Positions 17,822 through 27,644 of a stretch of 64,000 bases of DNA are shown one piece after another. Source of the stretch: Bacteroidota bacterium (GTDB taxonomy: Bacteria > Bacteroidota > Bacteroidia > Palsa-965); assembly GCA_020402865.1 (NCBI GenBank), contig JADBYT010000012.1, forward strand, positions 1 to 64,000. The letters run 5' to 3'. The translations under genes and the position numbers were made by a program. Position 1 is the stretch's first letter, and each line of letters opens with the position of its first letter. A model generated the notes under the pieces. It ran no database searches, was not told the DNA's origin, and saw nothing but the letters and a program-made list of their open reading frames with translations.

Positions 17822-19411
17822 GTGGCCAAACAAACCGATTTTCTTATCATCGGCTCAGGTATTGCCGGTTTGACATTTGCCCTGAAAGTGGCAGCACACG
17901 GCAAGGTACTGATGATTACCAAAGCCAATGCCGACGAGTCGAATACGAAGTATGCGCAGGGCGGAATTGCAGCCGTGATGTACGGGCACGACTCGTACGA
18001 CAAGCATATTGCTGACACGCTCGACTGCGGCGACGGGCTATGCGACCGGGAAGTGGTGGAAATGGTTGTGCGCGAATCAACCGAGCGTGTGCAGGAGCTT
18101 GCCGCCTGGGGGGCGCAGTTCGATAAAAAGCCCGATGGTGGTTATGATCTCGCCAAAGAAGGCGGGCATTCGGAGCACCGCATTCTGCATCACAAAGACA
18201 TTACCGGCTACGAAATTGAGCGGGCCCTGCTGCAACAGGTGCACACACATCCCAACATTACCATACTCGATCATCATTTTGCGATCGACATAATTACCCA
18301 GCACCATCTGGGTGTGGAAGTAAACAGCCGCACGCCTGATATAACCTGCTACGGCGCCTATATTTTCGATACTGAATCAGGTTTAACGGAAACCGTGCTT
18401 GCACGTGTTACGCTGATGGCTACCGGCGGTGTGGGCCACGTATATGCCACCACCACCAATCCAACCATTGCCACCGGCGACGGCATTGCCATGGTGTATC
18501 GTGCAAAAGGGAAAGTAGAGCACATGGAATTTATTCAGTTCCACCCTACTTCGCTTTACAACCCCGGCGAGCATCCTTCGTTTCTCATTACCGAAGCCAT
18601 GCGCGGCCATGGCGGCATTTTGCGCACGCGCGACGGGAAAGAGTTTATGCACAAGTACGACGAGCGTAAATCACTCGCCCCGCGCGATATTGTGGCCCGT
18701 GCAATTGACAATGAACTCAAGCAGCGCGGCGACGACTGTGTGTATCTCGACTGCACACACCTGAATGCCGACGACCTGATTGCGCACTTCCCGAACATTT
18801 ACAAGAAGTGCCTCAGCATTGGTATCGACATTACCAAACAGCCCATTCCGGTGGTGCCTGCGGCGCATTACCTGTGCGGTGGCATTAAAGTGGACAAAGC
18901 AGGGCGCAGCAGTTTGCAAAATCTGTATGCGGTGGGCGAATGCTCGTGTACAGGTTTGCACGGCGCAAACCGGCTGGCGTCCAACTCGCTGCTTGAAGCG
19001 GTGGTGTATGCGCACACAGCCAGCCACGATGCAATTACGCGCTTTAAAAAAATAGAATTTGCGCAGGGCATTCCCGACTGGGATGCCGAAGGTACGGCCA
19101 CACCGGAAGAAATGGTGCTGATTACACAAAGCCGCAAGGAAGTGCAAACGATTATGAGCAGCTATGTAGGCATTGTTCGCTCTGATTTACGTTTGCAACG
19201 CGCGCTCGACAGGCTTGAAATAATCTGGCGCGAGAACGAAGCGCTGTACAAACGCACCACCATTTCGCAGTCCGTATGCGAGTTGCGCAACCTGATCAAC
19301 TGCGCGTACATTATTCTCAAACACGCCCGCCTGCGCAAAGAAAGTCGCGGACTGCATTACACCATTGATTATCCGCCGGTGCGGCCATTGCTGCGTGAAG
19401 GTGTACTTTAA
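17822..19411 (+). CDS. nadB: L-aspartate oxidase
   Basis: 529 residues from GTG 17822 (MAKQTDFLIIGSG...). An in-frame TTG 24 bases upstream overlaps the -7 box and is rejected. The FAD-binding GSGIAGLTFAL is near residues 11-21, the family segment SNTKYAQGGIAAV near 44-56, substrate-site HSEHRILHHKD near 116, EFIQFHPTSLY near 237, and active-site HGGILRTRDG plus DERKSLAPRDIVARAID near 270-300. HGANRLASNSLLEAVV near 375 closes the FAD domain and the C-terminal helical domain completes the family length. It oxidises L-aspartate to iminoaspartate, the first step of de novo NAD synthesis. NadA and NadC are not in the window. Confidence 0.95.
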   Translation: MAKQTDFLIIGSGIAGLTFALKVAAHGKVLMITKANADESNTKYAQGGIAAVMYGHDSYDKHIADTLDCGDGLCDREVVEMVVRESTERVQELAAWGAQFDKKPDGGYDLAKEGGHSEHRILHHKDITGYEIERALLQQVHTHPNITILDHHFAIDIITQHHLGVEVNSRTPDITCYGAYIFDTESGLTETVLARVTLMATGGVGHVYATTTNPTIATGDGIAMVYRAKGKVEHMEFIQFHPTSLYNPGEHPSFLITEAMRGHGGILRTRDGKEFMHKYDERKSLAPRDIVARAIDNELKQRGDDCVYLDCTHLNADDLIAHFPNIYKKCLSIGIDITKQPIPVVPAAHYLCGGIKVDKAGRSSLQNLYAVGECSCTGLHGANRLASNSLLEAVVYAHTASHDAITRFKKIEFAQGIPDWDAEGTATPEEMVLITQSRKEVQTIMSSYVGIVRSDLRLQRALDRLEIIWRENEALYKRTTISQSVCELRNLINCAYIILKHARLRKESRGLHYTIDYPPVRPLLREGVL

Positions 19412-19511
19412 TCTTCCCCAAAATTCTGTTTTGATTCAAATTCACTGCATTAACCGATGCAACGCATGGGGGTGAATGCGTATATTTATTTTCACACATA
19501 CCCCTCCTGTT

Positions 19512-20645
19512 ATGAAACGATTTTTACGCTCGCTTTTACTTACTGTTATTCTTATAAACAGCACTTACAGTACTGCGCAACAGCCTCAATTAACAGATAG
19601 CGAAATTACGGCAATAGCTCTGCAGCGCGGAATTGCGGAGATAGATATTCCGGGATTTATTACACATTACCGGAAGTATCACCTGCCACATAATTCTCAA
19701 ATTCAACGCAATCCCTCAGCTACGCCTACGGCTCCGCTTACTACATTCAACCTTGGTTTTGAGACTGGCGATTTTAGTGGTTGGACTGGTTATATTGGTA
19801 ATAACGACATACAAAGCGACTCGATATGGAGTAATGTGCAATACGGTATTTTCAGTACAACAAACAATGCAACAATTAATTCCTGCAATGCCCGACATAC
19901 GATCTTTGATACAATAACTACCGACTATTGTGGCAACTTTCAGATTTTGCCACCTGCGATGGGTACTGCAATAGCACGGTTAAACAATAATTGTGCAGGC
20001 TATATGGGCAGTGGGATACAAAAATCATGGACCGTTACACCCGGTTCATCTGTATTGTACATTAGCTATGCGCTATTACTGAATGATGGCGGGCATACAG
20101 TGCTTGAAGCTCCATACTTTTCATATCAAATTAGCGACTCAATTACGGGCTCTGTCTTGTTTGATAGTTTGATAATGGCCAATCAGAATACAACTCCTCC
20201 ATTTATTCAATGTCCGACTGATCCCTATACCTCTTACCTCAACTGGCGTACTGACACCATAGATTTAACTTCTTGGCTCAACCAGACTATCATCATTAAA
20301 CTTGAGGTGGCCGGTTGTATTTACGGCGCGCATTTTGGAATTGCATATGTTAACCTCGATTTACCCAACCCGTCCGCAATCAATACCACATCTCAAAATA
20401 CATTGCACCTGCAACCCAATCCGGCAATTAATTTCGCAGAATTAACATACCCCCAAGTTATTGATGATGATGCGTACCTCATCCTCACCGACATGAGCGG
20501 ACGCATTATTAATACCGATATAATGCGAACTTCTGCGGGATGGAGAATAAATACTTCATCGTTAGCTGCGGGTATATATACGATCACTGTAATTGCCGCT
20601 AATGAAAAATTAAGCACGCAGCGATTACTTATTCAGCCGCACTAA
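19512..20645 (+). CDS. T9SS-sorted secreted protein, unknown function
   Basis: 377 residues from ATG 19512. A longer frame from 19476 only adds MRIFIFTHTPPV ahead of a normal signal peptide, so the inner start (MKRFLRSLLL..., cut after STAQ) is chosen. The middle part looks like a jelly-roll/MAM-like carbohydrate- or ligand-binding domain (FNLGFETGDFSGWTGY near 80-95, DSIWSNVQYG, IIIKLEVAGC, HFGIAYVNLDL). The last 80 residues are a type A T9SS sorting domain (LQPNPAINF, LTDMSGRII, GIYTITVIA). Base composition is clearly more AT-rich than its neighbours, which may mark a foreign or fast-evolving gene. No catalytic motif is evident. Confidence 0.8.
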   Translation: MKRFLRSLLLTVILINSTYSTAQQPQLTDSEITAIALQRGIAEIDIPGFITHYRKYHLPHNSQIQRNPSATPTAPLTTFNLGFETGDFSGWTGYIGNNDIQSDSIWSNVQYGIFSTTNNATINSCNARHTIFDTITTDYCGNFQILPPAMGTAIARLNNNCAGYMGSGIQKSWTVTPGSSVLYISYALLLNDGGHTVLEAPYFSYQISDSITGSVLFDSLIMANQNTTPPFIQCPTDPYTSYLNWRTDTIDLTSWLNQTIIIKLEVAGCIYGAHFGIAYVNLDLPNPSAINTTSQNTLHLQPNPAINFAELTYPQVIDDDAYLILTDMSGRIINTDIMRTSAGWRINTSSLAAGIYTITVIAANEKLSTQRLLIQPH

Positions 20646-20649
20646 ATCG

Positions 20650-20680
20650 GTTGAACCAATGTACACATCGCTTATTTTTG
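20650..20680 (+). promoter_or_regulatory. promoter of the ClC gene (GTTG-N19-TATTTTTG)
   Basis: -33 GTTG at 20650-20653, 19-base spacer, perfect -7 TATTTTTG at 20673-20680. ATG follows after CACA, so the transcript should start at or next to the start codon. Confidence 0.8.
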
Positions 20681-20684
20681 CACA

Positions 20685-22460
20685 ATGCCTTTCAAACCAC
20701 TGCTCGATAAAATTTATGAATGGCGTACACGTCACATCAGCAACCGCAATTTTTTAATTGTGGCCAGTTTACTTGTGGGGCTTGTGGCGGCTATAGCGGC
20801 TGTAGTGCTCAAAAGCACGGTGCATGGCATACAGCATTTGCTTGAATTGCTTCGTGCAGCATCGGGCAACAATTATCTGTATTTTATTTTTCCGCTCATC
20901 GGCATTTTACTTACCGTATTTTATGTACAGCGTTTTCGGGGCGGAAAGCTGGGGCGTGGCATCGCCAATATTCTTTATACAATTGTAAAGAAATCGAGCA
21001 ATGTGGAGCGCGACAAAATTTATTCGCATGTAATTACCAGCGCACTTACTGTGGGTTTTGGCGGTTCGGCGGGGCTGGAAGCGCCCATTGTTGTGACAGG
21101 TTCGGCCATTGGCAGCAATACCGGCCGCGATTTGCGCATGAATTACAAGGAGCGTACTGTGCTGCTTGCTGCGGGTGCAGCGGCTGGTATTGCAGCTGTT
21201 TTCAATACACCTATTGCCGGAGTAATTTTTGCGGTGGAAGTAATTCTGATGGAAGTAGCCATTCCTTCGTTCATTCCGCTCCTCATTGCCGCAGCCACAG
21301 CAGCGGTAATCTCAAACCTGCTGCACAGCGAACAGTTGTTTTTCCTCATTACAAAAGGGTGGGAGTTTAAAGCCATACCATTTTATATTCTGCTTGGCAT
21401 CTGCATGGGCTTTGTGTCGGTGTACATGTCGCGGCTCACATTGCGTATCGAGGGTTTCTTCCGCAGTAAAAAGAAAGTGTGGCAAAAAGCCGTATTGGGC
21501 GGAATCGGACTTGGTGTATTAATTTTCATGTTACCTCCGTTGTATGGCGAAGGCTATCGCACCATTGAAAACCTGCTCAACGGTAACTATGAAATTCTTT
21601 ACGGCGGAAGCTGGTACAGCAGTTTCATGCAAAGTCCGTGGATGCTTGTAGTGGCCGGGCTGCTGCTTGTGTTTATTAAAGTCATTGCCACTTCGCTTAC
21701 CATCGGATCGGGAGGCAATGGCGGAATTTTTGCGCCTTCGTTGTTTACCGGTGCGGTGGCTGGTTTTGTATTTGCCTACTTCTTCAACCTCACCGGCATT
21801 ATTGAGCTTACCGTACCCAACTTTATTGTAGCGGGCATGGCTGGTGCGTTGAGCGGTGTAGTGCATGCGCCCATGACAGCCATCTTTCTTATTGCAGAAG
21901 TAACTGGCGGATACGCCTTGTTTGTACCGCTCATGATTGTTTCGGCATTCTCCTATTTCATTTCGCGTTATTTCGAGCCTTACTCTATTTACACCAAACG
22001 CCTTGCTGCACGCGGCCTGCTGCTTACACAAAACAAAGACAAGAATGTGCTGGCCCGTCTCAAACTAAAGAAACTCATTGAAACCGATTTCACACCTGTG
22101 CACCCTAACGATACACTCGGGCAGCTTGTGGATACGTTTGCCAGTTCGAAACGCAATGTTTTTCCGGTACTCAATCCGCACGATGAACTTATCGGACTCG
22201 TGCATCTCGAAAACATCCGCGAAATCATGTTTCAGACCGAACGCTACGACAACACGCTTGTAAGCGATTTAATGACACGCCCGGAGCTGACAATTGACAG
22301 TAATGAAAGTATGGTGGATGTGATGAAAAAATTTGAACAGCACAATGCCTGGAATATACCGGTACTTGAAGATGGAAAGTATATCGGCTTCATTTCAAAA
22401 TCCACACTGCTTACACAGTACAGAACAAAAATGGCGAAGCAGGATTCGGGTGTGGCGTAA
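20685..22460 (+). CDS. ClC family chloride channel/antiporter with C-terminal CBS pair
   Basis: 591 residues. About ten membrane segments fill 20-440. The anion pore motifs are present: GGSAGLEAPIV near 128-138 keeps the gating Glu of the usual G(K/R)EGP motif, though Gly-Pro has become Ala-Pro, and GSGGNGGIFAPSLFTGA near 343-360 is the third signature (GxFxP). Two CBS domains follow (about 465-520 with DFTPVHPNDTLGQL, and 530-585 with TRPELTIDSNESMVDVMKKF), which bind nucleotides in homologues. It moves chloride (or fluoride/other anions), perhaps in exchange for protons; the exact ion is not decided by sequence. It has its own leaderless-type promoter and ends 6 bases from the converging phosphatase gene. 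Confidence 0.92.
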   Translation: MPFKPLLDKIYEWRTRHISNRNFLIVASLLVGLVAAIAAVVLKSTVHGIQHLLELLRAASGNNYLYFIFPLIGILLTVFYVQRFRGGKLGRGIANILYTIVKKSSNVERDKIYSHVITSALTVGFGGSAGLEAPIVVTGSAIGSNTGRDLRMNYKERTVLLAAGAAAGIAAVFNTPIAGVIFAVEVILMEVAIPSFIPLLIAAATAAVISNLLHSEQLFFLITKGWEFKAIPFYILLGICMGFVSVYMSRLTLRIEGFFRSKKKVWQKAVLGGIGLGVLIFMLPPLYGEGYRTIENLLNGNYEILYGGSWYSSFMQSPWMLVVAGLLLVFIKVIATSLTIGSGGNGGIFAPSLFTGAVAGFVFAYFFNLTGIIELTVPNFIVAGMAGALSGVVHAPMTAIFLIAEVTGGYALFVPLMIVSAFSYFISRYFEPYSIYTKRLAARGLLLTQNKDKNVLARLKLKKLIETDFTPVHPNDTLGQLVDTFASSKRNVFPVLNPHDELIGLVHLENIREIMFQTERYDNTLVSDLMTRPELTIDSNESMVDVMKKFEQHNAWNIPVLEDGKYIGFISKSTLLTQYRTKMAKQDSGVA

Positions 22461-22466
22461 AGGCAG

Positions 22467-24461
22467 CTACAGCTTAATACCGATCATCATCATATCATCC
22501 GTTTGCTCCATATCACCCTGCCACGCATTCATCAGTTCGGCAAACTTCGTGCTTTGTTCGTTCATGCTCAGATGTGAGGTGGAAAGCAGAAATTCTTTCA
22601 GGCGTTTTTTGGTAAACTTTTTATTAGAGCCGGCACCAAACTGATCCGTTACCCCATCGGTAAACAAATAAAGTTTATCGCCTTTTGCAAGTGACAATGT
22701 ATGTGTGATGAATTCCTGATTTTCGGGTGTATATGCACCAATAGAGGCGCGCGTGGCCTCGGTTTCCTCAATTGTATCGTTACGCATTATCCAGAGCGGC
22801 CGGTTGGCGCCGGAATAATAAAGCACGTTGCGTGAAAAATCAATCGCACACACGGCAATATCCAGCCCGTCGTTGATACGCTCTTTTGTATTTTTATTTA
22901 AATCCTGACTAATCCGCGTATTCATATATTTAAGCAATTCACCGGGTGAATTAATCTCAGGATTTTTCACACTGTGATTAAGCAGTTGTGTGGCAAGCAA
23001 ACTCATAAAACCACCCGGCACTCCATGTCCGGTACAATCAGCAAGCGCCACCACAATAAGCTGTATGGGCGTTTCCGAGGTGGTGCTCAGTTTAGCGTAC
23101 CAATACAGGTCGCCACTTACTATGTCTTTCGGATTATTGTATATAAATGCTTCGGTAAATTCATCAATGAAATTTTCACTGTCGGGCAAAACCGCATTTT
23201 GAATACGTTTTGCATAATTGATACTGTCGATTATTTCCTTTTGCTTTTCCCGTATTACCTGATTTTGCTTAATTACGGTTTCGCTCACCTGCCGCTTTTT
23301 CACGTAACTCCGATATATAAATACCGCAAAACCGACCACCAGCACCAGCAATGAACAGACCAGAATAAGAATCTGATTTTTCTTTTTCTTTTCCGTTTCA
23401 GTTACTGCATCTTTTTTTGCCTGAGCAAGTTTTTCTTCATCCAGTTTTTTCTCCAGTTTATACTGATACTCCTCAGCATAGAGTTTAGCCGTATTCTCTT
23501 CATTGTATAAGCTATCGCGGAACCAGATGTATTTCTGATAATAGTCCAAAGCTTTATCAAACCTGCCTGTTTGCTGATAAATCCGGCTCATCAGGTTATT
23601 TGCTTCAAGCATGGTTTCTGCATCACCTATGCGGGAAGCAATGCTAATCGCTTTTTCGCCATAGCTTTCTGCAGTTGCATAATCCTTCATCAGCATGTAG
23701 GTGCGGCAAAGGTTTACGTATGCAATTTCCTCATCCTCCTCATTATTTGAAGCAAACGCATTCATTTCAAGTGCCCGTTTATGAAAAACGATTGCACTGT
23801 CGTAAAGGCCAAGATCAGTATATACGCCGCCAATGTTGTTGAGAGAAAGTACAAGCATAGCTGTATCCTGCTGTTCTACCTTTATTGCCAGCGACCGGTA
23901 ATGGCTTTGCAGTGCCTCTTTATATTTTTTCTGGCTATGATAGATGTTTGCAATGTTATTGTACGAATTGGCAATATTGTCTTTGTCTTTCAGCCGCAGC
24001 CTGATGTTGAGCGCCTTCTGATGAAAGTCGATAGCCTGATCGTAGTATTTCTGACGGGTATAGGTATTACCGATATTATTGTAACAGTTGGCAATACGAG
24101 TAGAGTCTTTCTGCTTTTCGTAAATTTTCAATGCAATGAGATAACTTTTTACTGATTCGGGATAAAGCCCACGGAAGTAATAGCAGTTGGCCAGAATATT
24201 ATGCGCAGAAGCAAGCTGACGGGGAAAATTGCCCTGCGATGCATAATGAATTACGGTCTGGGTATATTTAATTGCACTATCGTATTCATTGGCATACACA
24301 AATTGAATACTGGCTTCATTGAGTGCAAATAACCGTGTTGTATCAGCTCCCTTTTGCTGAATTTCGCGTAAAACGGAAGCCGCATCCGCTTGTTGGGCAT
24401 GAAAAGATCCTGACACAAAAAGCAGGCAAAGAAGAAAAAAGCAGTTCGGCTGTATGAACAT
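22467..24461 (-). CDS. TPR-containing membrane SpoIIE/PP2C-type serine phosphatase
   Basis: 664 residues. Signal peptide 1-22, then about seven TPRs at 30-320 (each with the N-N-I-x-N/Y pattern, e.g. CYNNIGNTYTRQKYYDQAI), a charged helix, one transmembrane segment at about 358-382 (ILILVCSLLVLVVGFAVFIY), a short coiled coil, then the SpoIIE domain from about 410. The metal-binding residues are seen in KDIVSGDLYW, ADCTGHGVPGG and LFTDGVTDQFG. In such proteins the periplasmic TPRs sense or bind a partner and the cytoplasmic phosphatase acts on anti-sigma-factor antagonists or other phosphoproteins. No partner is encoded nearby. TATATTTA, near the -7 consensus, lies 4 nt before the ATG. Confidence 0.9.
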   Translation of the reverse strand: MFIQPNCFFLLCLLFVSGSFHAQQADAASVLREIQQKGADTTRLFALNEASIQFVYANEYDSAIKYTQTVIHYASQGNFPRQLASAHNILANCYYFRGLYPESVKSYLIALKIYEKQKDSTRIANCYNNIGNTYTRQKYYDQAIDFHQKALNIRLRLKDKDNIANSYNNIANIYHSQKKYKEALQSHYRSLAIKVEQQDTAMLVLSLNNIGGVYTDLGLYDSAIVFHKRALEMNAFASNNEEDEEIAYVNLCRTYMLMKDYATAESYGEKAISIASRIGDAETMLEANNLMSRIYQQTGRFDKALDYYQKYIWFRDSLYNEENTAKLYAEEYQYKLEKKLDEEKLAQAKKDAVTETEKKKKNQILILVCSLLVLVVGFAVFIYRSYVKKRQVSETVIKQNQVIREKQKEIIDSINYAKRIQNAVLPDSENFIDEFTEAFIYNNPKDIVSGDLYWYAKLSTTSETPIQLIVVALADCTGHGVPGGFMSLLATQLLNHSVKNPEINSPGELLKYMNTRISQDLNKNTKERINDGLDIAVCAIDFSRNVLYYSGANRPLWIMRNDTIEETEATRASIGAYTPENQEFITHTLSLAKGDKLYLFTDGVTDQFGAGSNKKFTKKRLKEFLLSTSHLSMNEQSTKFAELMNAWQGDMEQTDDMMMIGIKL

Positions 24462-24513
24462 GTACTAAATATAATTAAAAACCAACAGGAATCAGACTAT
24501 TGAAAACGGGAAA

Positions 24514-24544
24514 TTTGCGGGAAGGTGAGTTTTTCGTATTTTTG
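24514..24544 (+). promoter_or_regulatory. promoter of the metal cassette (TTTG-N19-TATTTTTG)
   Basis: A full consensus match: -33 TTTG 24514-24517, 19-base spacer, -7 TATTTTTG 24537-24544. The ATG at 24549 is 4 nt further on, which argues for a leaderless message and for this start codon rather than an in-frame ATG at 24525 that lies between the two boxes. Confidence 0.88.
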
Positions 24545-24548
24545 TGTT

Positions 24549-24950
24549 ATGAAGGCACGTTTTCTTCACTCAATTACACTTATGCTCACCGCAGTTATGC
24601 TGTTGAGTGCATCGGGTATTGTGGTGGGCAAAATGATTTGTCTGAAAACGGGAAGAGAAGTTGTAAAGATAAATTCGGCGGTGGATTCCTGCTGCCCTGA
24701 GCCAGAGCAGGAAGCTGAACTGGACAAACAATGTTGCCTTTATAAGAGTTACGGTATTGTTACTGACAATTTTATACAGGCTTCGCAGTTGTTTGTGAAA
24801 GCACCGGTTTGGGTGGCAGTTCCCTCACAGCAGCTTCCCTCTGTTTCATTACTGCTTACCTCGCAGCCACTTCCGGTGCAGGTATGCAGCAAACCGCCTC
24901 CGCGAAGTGCGCGTGTGTTGCTGCAACTCAATCAAACCTTCCTTATTTAG
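24549..24950 (+). CDS. small secreted/membrane Cys-rich protein of a metal-uptake cassette (HYC_CC_PP-like)
   Basis: 133 residues from ATG 24549; an upstream ATG at 24525 would put translation inside the promoter. One hydrophobic segment at about 5-27 (signal or anchor), then CL in MICLKTG, a CCPEPEQ and a QCCLYKS motif, and a Pro-rich tail SKPPPRSARVLL. Spaced Cys pairs before a PP tail are the pattern of the HYC_CC_PP small proteins that precede TonB-dependent receptors in Bacteroidota; this family match is from memory and unverified. Promoter of its own, with the receptor gene starting 70 bases downstream and a secreted HMA protein after it. Likely metal binding or receptor accessory; copper is a guess from the HMA partner. 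Confidence 0.7.
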   Translation: MKARFLHSITLMLTAVMLLSASGIVVGKMICLKTGREVVKINSAVDSCCPEPEQEAELDKQCCLYKSYGIVTDNFIQASQLFVKAPVWVAVPSQQLPSVSLLLTSQPLPVQVCSKPPPRSARVLLQLNQTFLI

Positions 24951-25020
24951 TGGTGAATTGTATTCCGGCCTGATGCAATAATTGCGTCGGGATTATTCGT
25001 ATATACAATTTACTCAACTC

Positions 25021-27234
25021 ATGTATTTCATCCGAATTCTACTTCTGTTGAATCTGTTGCTGAGTGCTGTTACGCTTCGGGCGCAGGATGTACTCACCGG
25101 CAATGTGTATAGCGGCAGATCAGAACCTGTGCCTGGTGCACAGATTTTCTGGCAGGGAACAAGTATTGGTACTTCCTGCGATAATCAGGGTAATTTCCGT
25201 ATTGCGTGGCCCGATAGTTTTCCGGCACAGCTGCGTGTGTCGATGACCGGTTTTCAAACGCGTGTACTTACTTTCGACAGCAAATCGCCCGCGCAGGTGA
25301 GTGTGGATTTGCTTCCTTCGAATACACTTAATGCAGTGGTTATTGAAGAACGTTTGCCTGCAAGCCAGTTCTCCACACTCAGTCCTATTTTTGCCGAGCG
25401 GATTACTTCGGCCGGTTTGCTGAAAGCCGCCTGCTGCAATCTTTCCGAGAGCTTTGAAACCAATCCGTCTGTAGATGCCGCCGTAACTGATGCGGTTTCT
25501 GGCGCAAAGAAAATACAGATGCTTGGCCTTGACGGAGTGTATTCGCAGATTCTGTTTGAGAACCTTCCGCTTATCCGTGGCCTTTCGGCTTCATACGGCC
25601 TTGCTTACGTGCCTGGCACATTTATCAAGGGCATACTCATTACAAAAGGCACAGGCTCGGTGCTAAACGGCTACGAATCAGTTTCGGGACAGCTGAACAT
25701 TGATTTGCTGAAGCCCGAAGAAGGTGCCGACCGTTACTTTGTAAACCTGTATGCCAACCAGCTTGGCCGTTACGAAGCCAACGTGCATTTTAACCGGCAG
25801 CTGAACGAAAACTGGGGCACCACGCTGCTTATGCACCACAGCCGTTTGAAACAGCGCAACGACAACAATAACGACGGTTTTCTCGACATGCCGATGTATG
25901 AGCAATACAATGTAATGTCGCGCTGGAACTGGGTGCATAAGAATAAAGTGGAAGGGCAGTTTGGCATACGTGCCTTGCAGGACGACCGCACGGGCGGGCA
26001 GTTTGCCTTTAACAAAGCGAGCGATTACGGCACCACCAATTTCTGGGGCATGGGCATACTGAACCGGCAGCTTGAGTTTTTTAATAAAACCGGTTTTGTA
26101 TTCAGGAAGCCCGGCCGCAGCATTGGCACCATGTTTTCGGCGCGGTGGCATGAGCAGGAAATGTTTTTCGGACTAAAAACTTATTCGGGCGAGCAGCGCA
26201 GTATTTATGCCAACGTGATCTGGCAGGATAATGTAGGCAGTGGCGACAAACACGGTTATAAATTGGGCGCAAGCCTTGTGTTTGATGAATACCGTGAGGT
26301 GTTTAACGACTCTGCCATGTTCAGACCTGAATCTGCGCCGGGTGTGTTTGCCGAGTACACAGGGCATCTGAGTACGCGTTTTTCAATTGTAGCCGGCCTG
26401 CGTGCTGATATGCATAGTGTGGCGGGCTTTCAGCTTACCCCGCGTGTGCATGCAAAGTATGATCTCACGCCCAAAACTGCGTTGCGCGTGTCGGGTGGCA
26501 AGGGATTTCGCACGGCCAATATTTTCACCGAGAACAGTGCCATTTTTGCAAGTTCGCGCGCGGTGAAGATAAATGGGCCACTGAAAGCCGAAATTGCCTG
26601 GAATTATGGCGGCAGTTTGCAGCAGAAATTTAAACTTGGCAAAGAGGCATTGCTCATTATCGATTTCTTCCGGACCGACTTTCAAAATCAGGTAGTGATG
26701 GACATGGAAACGCCGGAGCTGCTGCAATTTTACAACCTGCAGGGCAAGTCGTTTGCCAACAGCCTTCAGGCCGATCTTTCGCTCGAACCCATTGAACGGC
26801 TTGATCTGCGTTTCGCCTACAAGTGGTATGATATTCGTACTACCTACAGCGGACAATTAAAATCGCGTCCGCTTATGCCTGTGCACCGCGCCTTTTTCAA
26901 CATTGGCTATGCCACAATGCACGACCGCTGGAAGTTTGACGCCACTGTAAAATGGATGGGACAAAGCCGCCTGCCCAATGTATCGGCCCACGCACAGCAC
27001 GGGGGAATGAGCGATACGGTGGGCGAAGCCTTCTGGCTGTTCAATGTGCATATATTGAAAAACTTCCGCACATTTTCGGTGTATGCCGGCTGCGATAATG
27101 TATTCAATTTCATGCAGCACAACGCCATACTCCTGCCCGGTCAGCCCTTTGCGCCTGAGTTTGACGCTTCACTCATTTACGGACCAATGGATGGCCGCAT
27201 CATTTATGCGGGCATTCGCTACGCAATCAACTAA
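25021..27234 (+). CDS. TonB-dependent receptor with carboxypeptidase-regulatory-like domain, metal-linked
   Basis: 737 residues from ATG 25021. A TTG 39 bases earlier gives an implausible head before the signal peptide MYFIRILLLLNLLLSAVTLRAQ and is dropped. A carboxypeptidase-D-regulatory-like domain (about 22-105, TGNVYSGRSEPVPGAQIFW) precedes the plug (about 120-240; SGAKKIQMLGLDGVYSQILFENLPL) and the 22-stranded barrel, which ends in IIYAGIRYAIN rather than a terminal aromatic residue. It brings a substrate through the outer membrane with energy from TonB-ExbB-ExbD. The small Cys-rich protein before it and the HMA protein 18 bases after it form a likely operon that points to a transition metal such as copper; the substrate is inference. 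Confidence 0.88.
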   Translation: MYFIRILLLLNLLLSAVTLRAQDVLTGNVYSGRSEPVPGAQIFWQGTSIGTSCDNQGNFRIAWPDSFPAQLRVSMTGFQTRVLTFDSKSPAQVSVDLLPSNTLNAVVIEERLPASQFSTLSPIFAERITSAGLLKAACCNLSESFETNPSVDAAVTDAVSGAKKIQMLGLDGVYSQILFENLPLIRGLSASYGLAYVPGTFIKGILITKGTGSVLNGYESVSGQLNIDLLKPEEGADRYFVNLYANQLGRYEANVHFNRQLNENWGTTLLMHHSRLKQRNDNNNDGFLDMPMYEQYNVMSRWNWVHKNKVEGQFGIRALQDDRTGGQFAFNKASDYGTTNFWGMGILNRQLEFFNKTGFVFRKPGRSIGTMFSARWHEQEMFFGLKTYSGEQRSIYANVIWQDNVGSGDKHGYKLGASLVFDEYREVFNDSAMFRPESAPGVFAEYTGHLSTRFSIVAGLRADMHSVAGFQLTPRVHAKYDLTPKTALRVSGGKGFRTANIFTENSAIFASSRAVKINGPLKAEIAWNYGGSLQQKFKLGKEALLIIDFFRTDFQNQVVMDMETPELLQFYNLQGKSFANSLQADLSLEPIERLDLRFAYKWYDIRTTYSGQLKSRPLMPVHRAFFNIGYATMHDRWKFDATVKWMGQSRLPNVSAHAQHGGMSDTVGEAFWLFNVHILKNFRTFSVYAGCDNVFNFMQHNAILLPGQPFAPEFDASLIYGPMDGRIIYAGIRYAIN

Positions 27235-27252
27235 CAAACAAAAATCAATACC

Positions 27253-27636
27253 ATGAAAACCATTCTCAAAAATTCACTCCTCGTGCTGCTTTTCATCAGC
27301 GGCAGTATCCTGCTCCAGTCGCAGCGCCCGGCCGATACAACCGAAAACGTCACCATCGAAATCAAAACATCGGCTGAGTGCGGCATGTGCAAAACACGTA
27401 TCGAGAAAGCACTTAATCTAACCAAAGGTGTGGTAAGTTCATCGCTCAACATTCCCACACGCGTGGTTACAATTACCTACAATCCAAAGAAAATCACCCC
27501 TGCCAAAATCCGCGACATTATTTCCCGCACCGGCTATGATGCTGATGATGTAAAAGCTCGTCCGGGCGCTTACAAACGTCTGCCGGAATGTTGCCGCAAG
27601 AATGGGATGAATGGGGGAAGTTGTGAGGGGAAATGA
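27253..27636 (+). CDS. secreted heavy-metal-associated (HMA) domain protein
   Basis: 127 residues. An N-terminal signal/anchor segment (about 1-23, LLVLLFISGSILLQS), then an HMA fold at about 33-100. The metal motif is C-x-x-C in SAECGMCKTRIEKAL (Cys 40 and 43 by count), followed by the usual beta-alpha pattern (GVVSSSLNIPTRVVTITYNP, ISRTGYDAD). A second Cys pair lies in the tail (PECCRKN) with a further Cys near the end. HMA domains bind copper(I), zinc or similar ions. A periplasmic form next to a TonB receptor suggests metal hand-off. It starts 18 bases after the receptor stop and ends before a strong terminator, closing the cassette. Confidence 0.85.
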   Translation: MKTILKNSLLVLLFISGSILLQSQRPADTTENVTIEIKTSAECGMCKTRIEKALNLTKGVVSSSLNIPTRVVTITYNPKKITPAKIRDIISRTGYDADDVKARPGAYKRLPECCRKNGMNGGSCEGK

Positions 27637-27644
27637 GTATAATG

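Noticed and set aside
24982-25020. TTG start for the TonB receptor at 25021
   Set aside because: It adds 13 residues before a perfect signal peptide.
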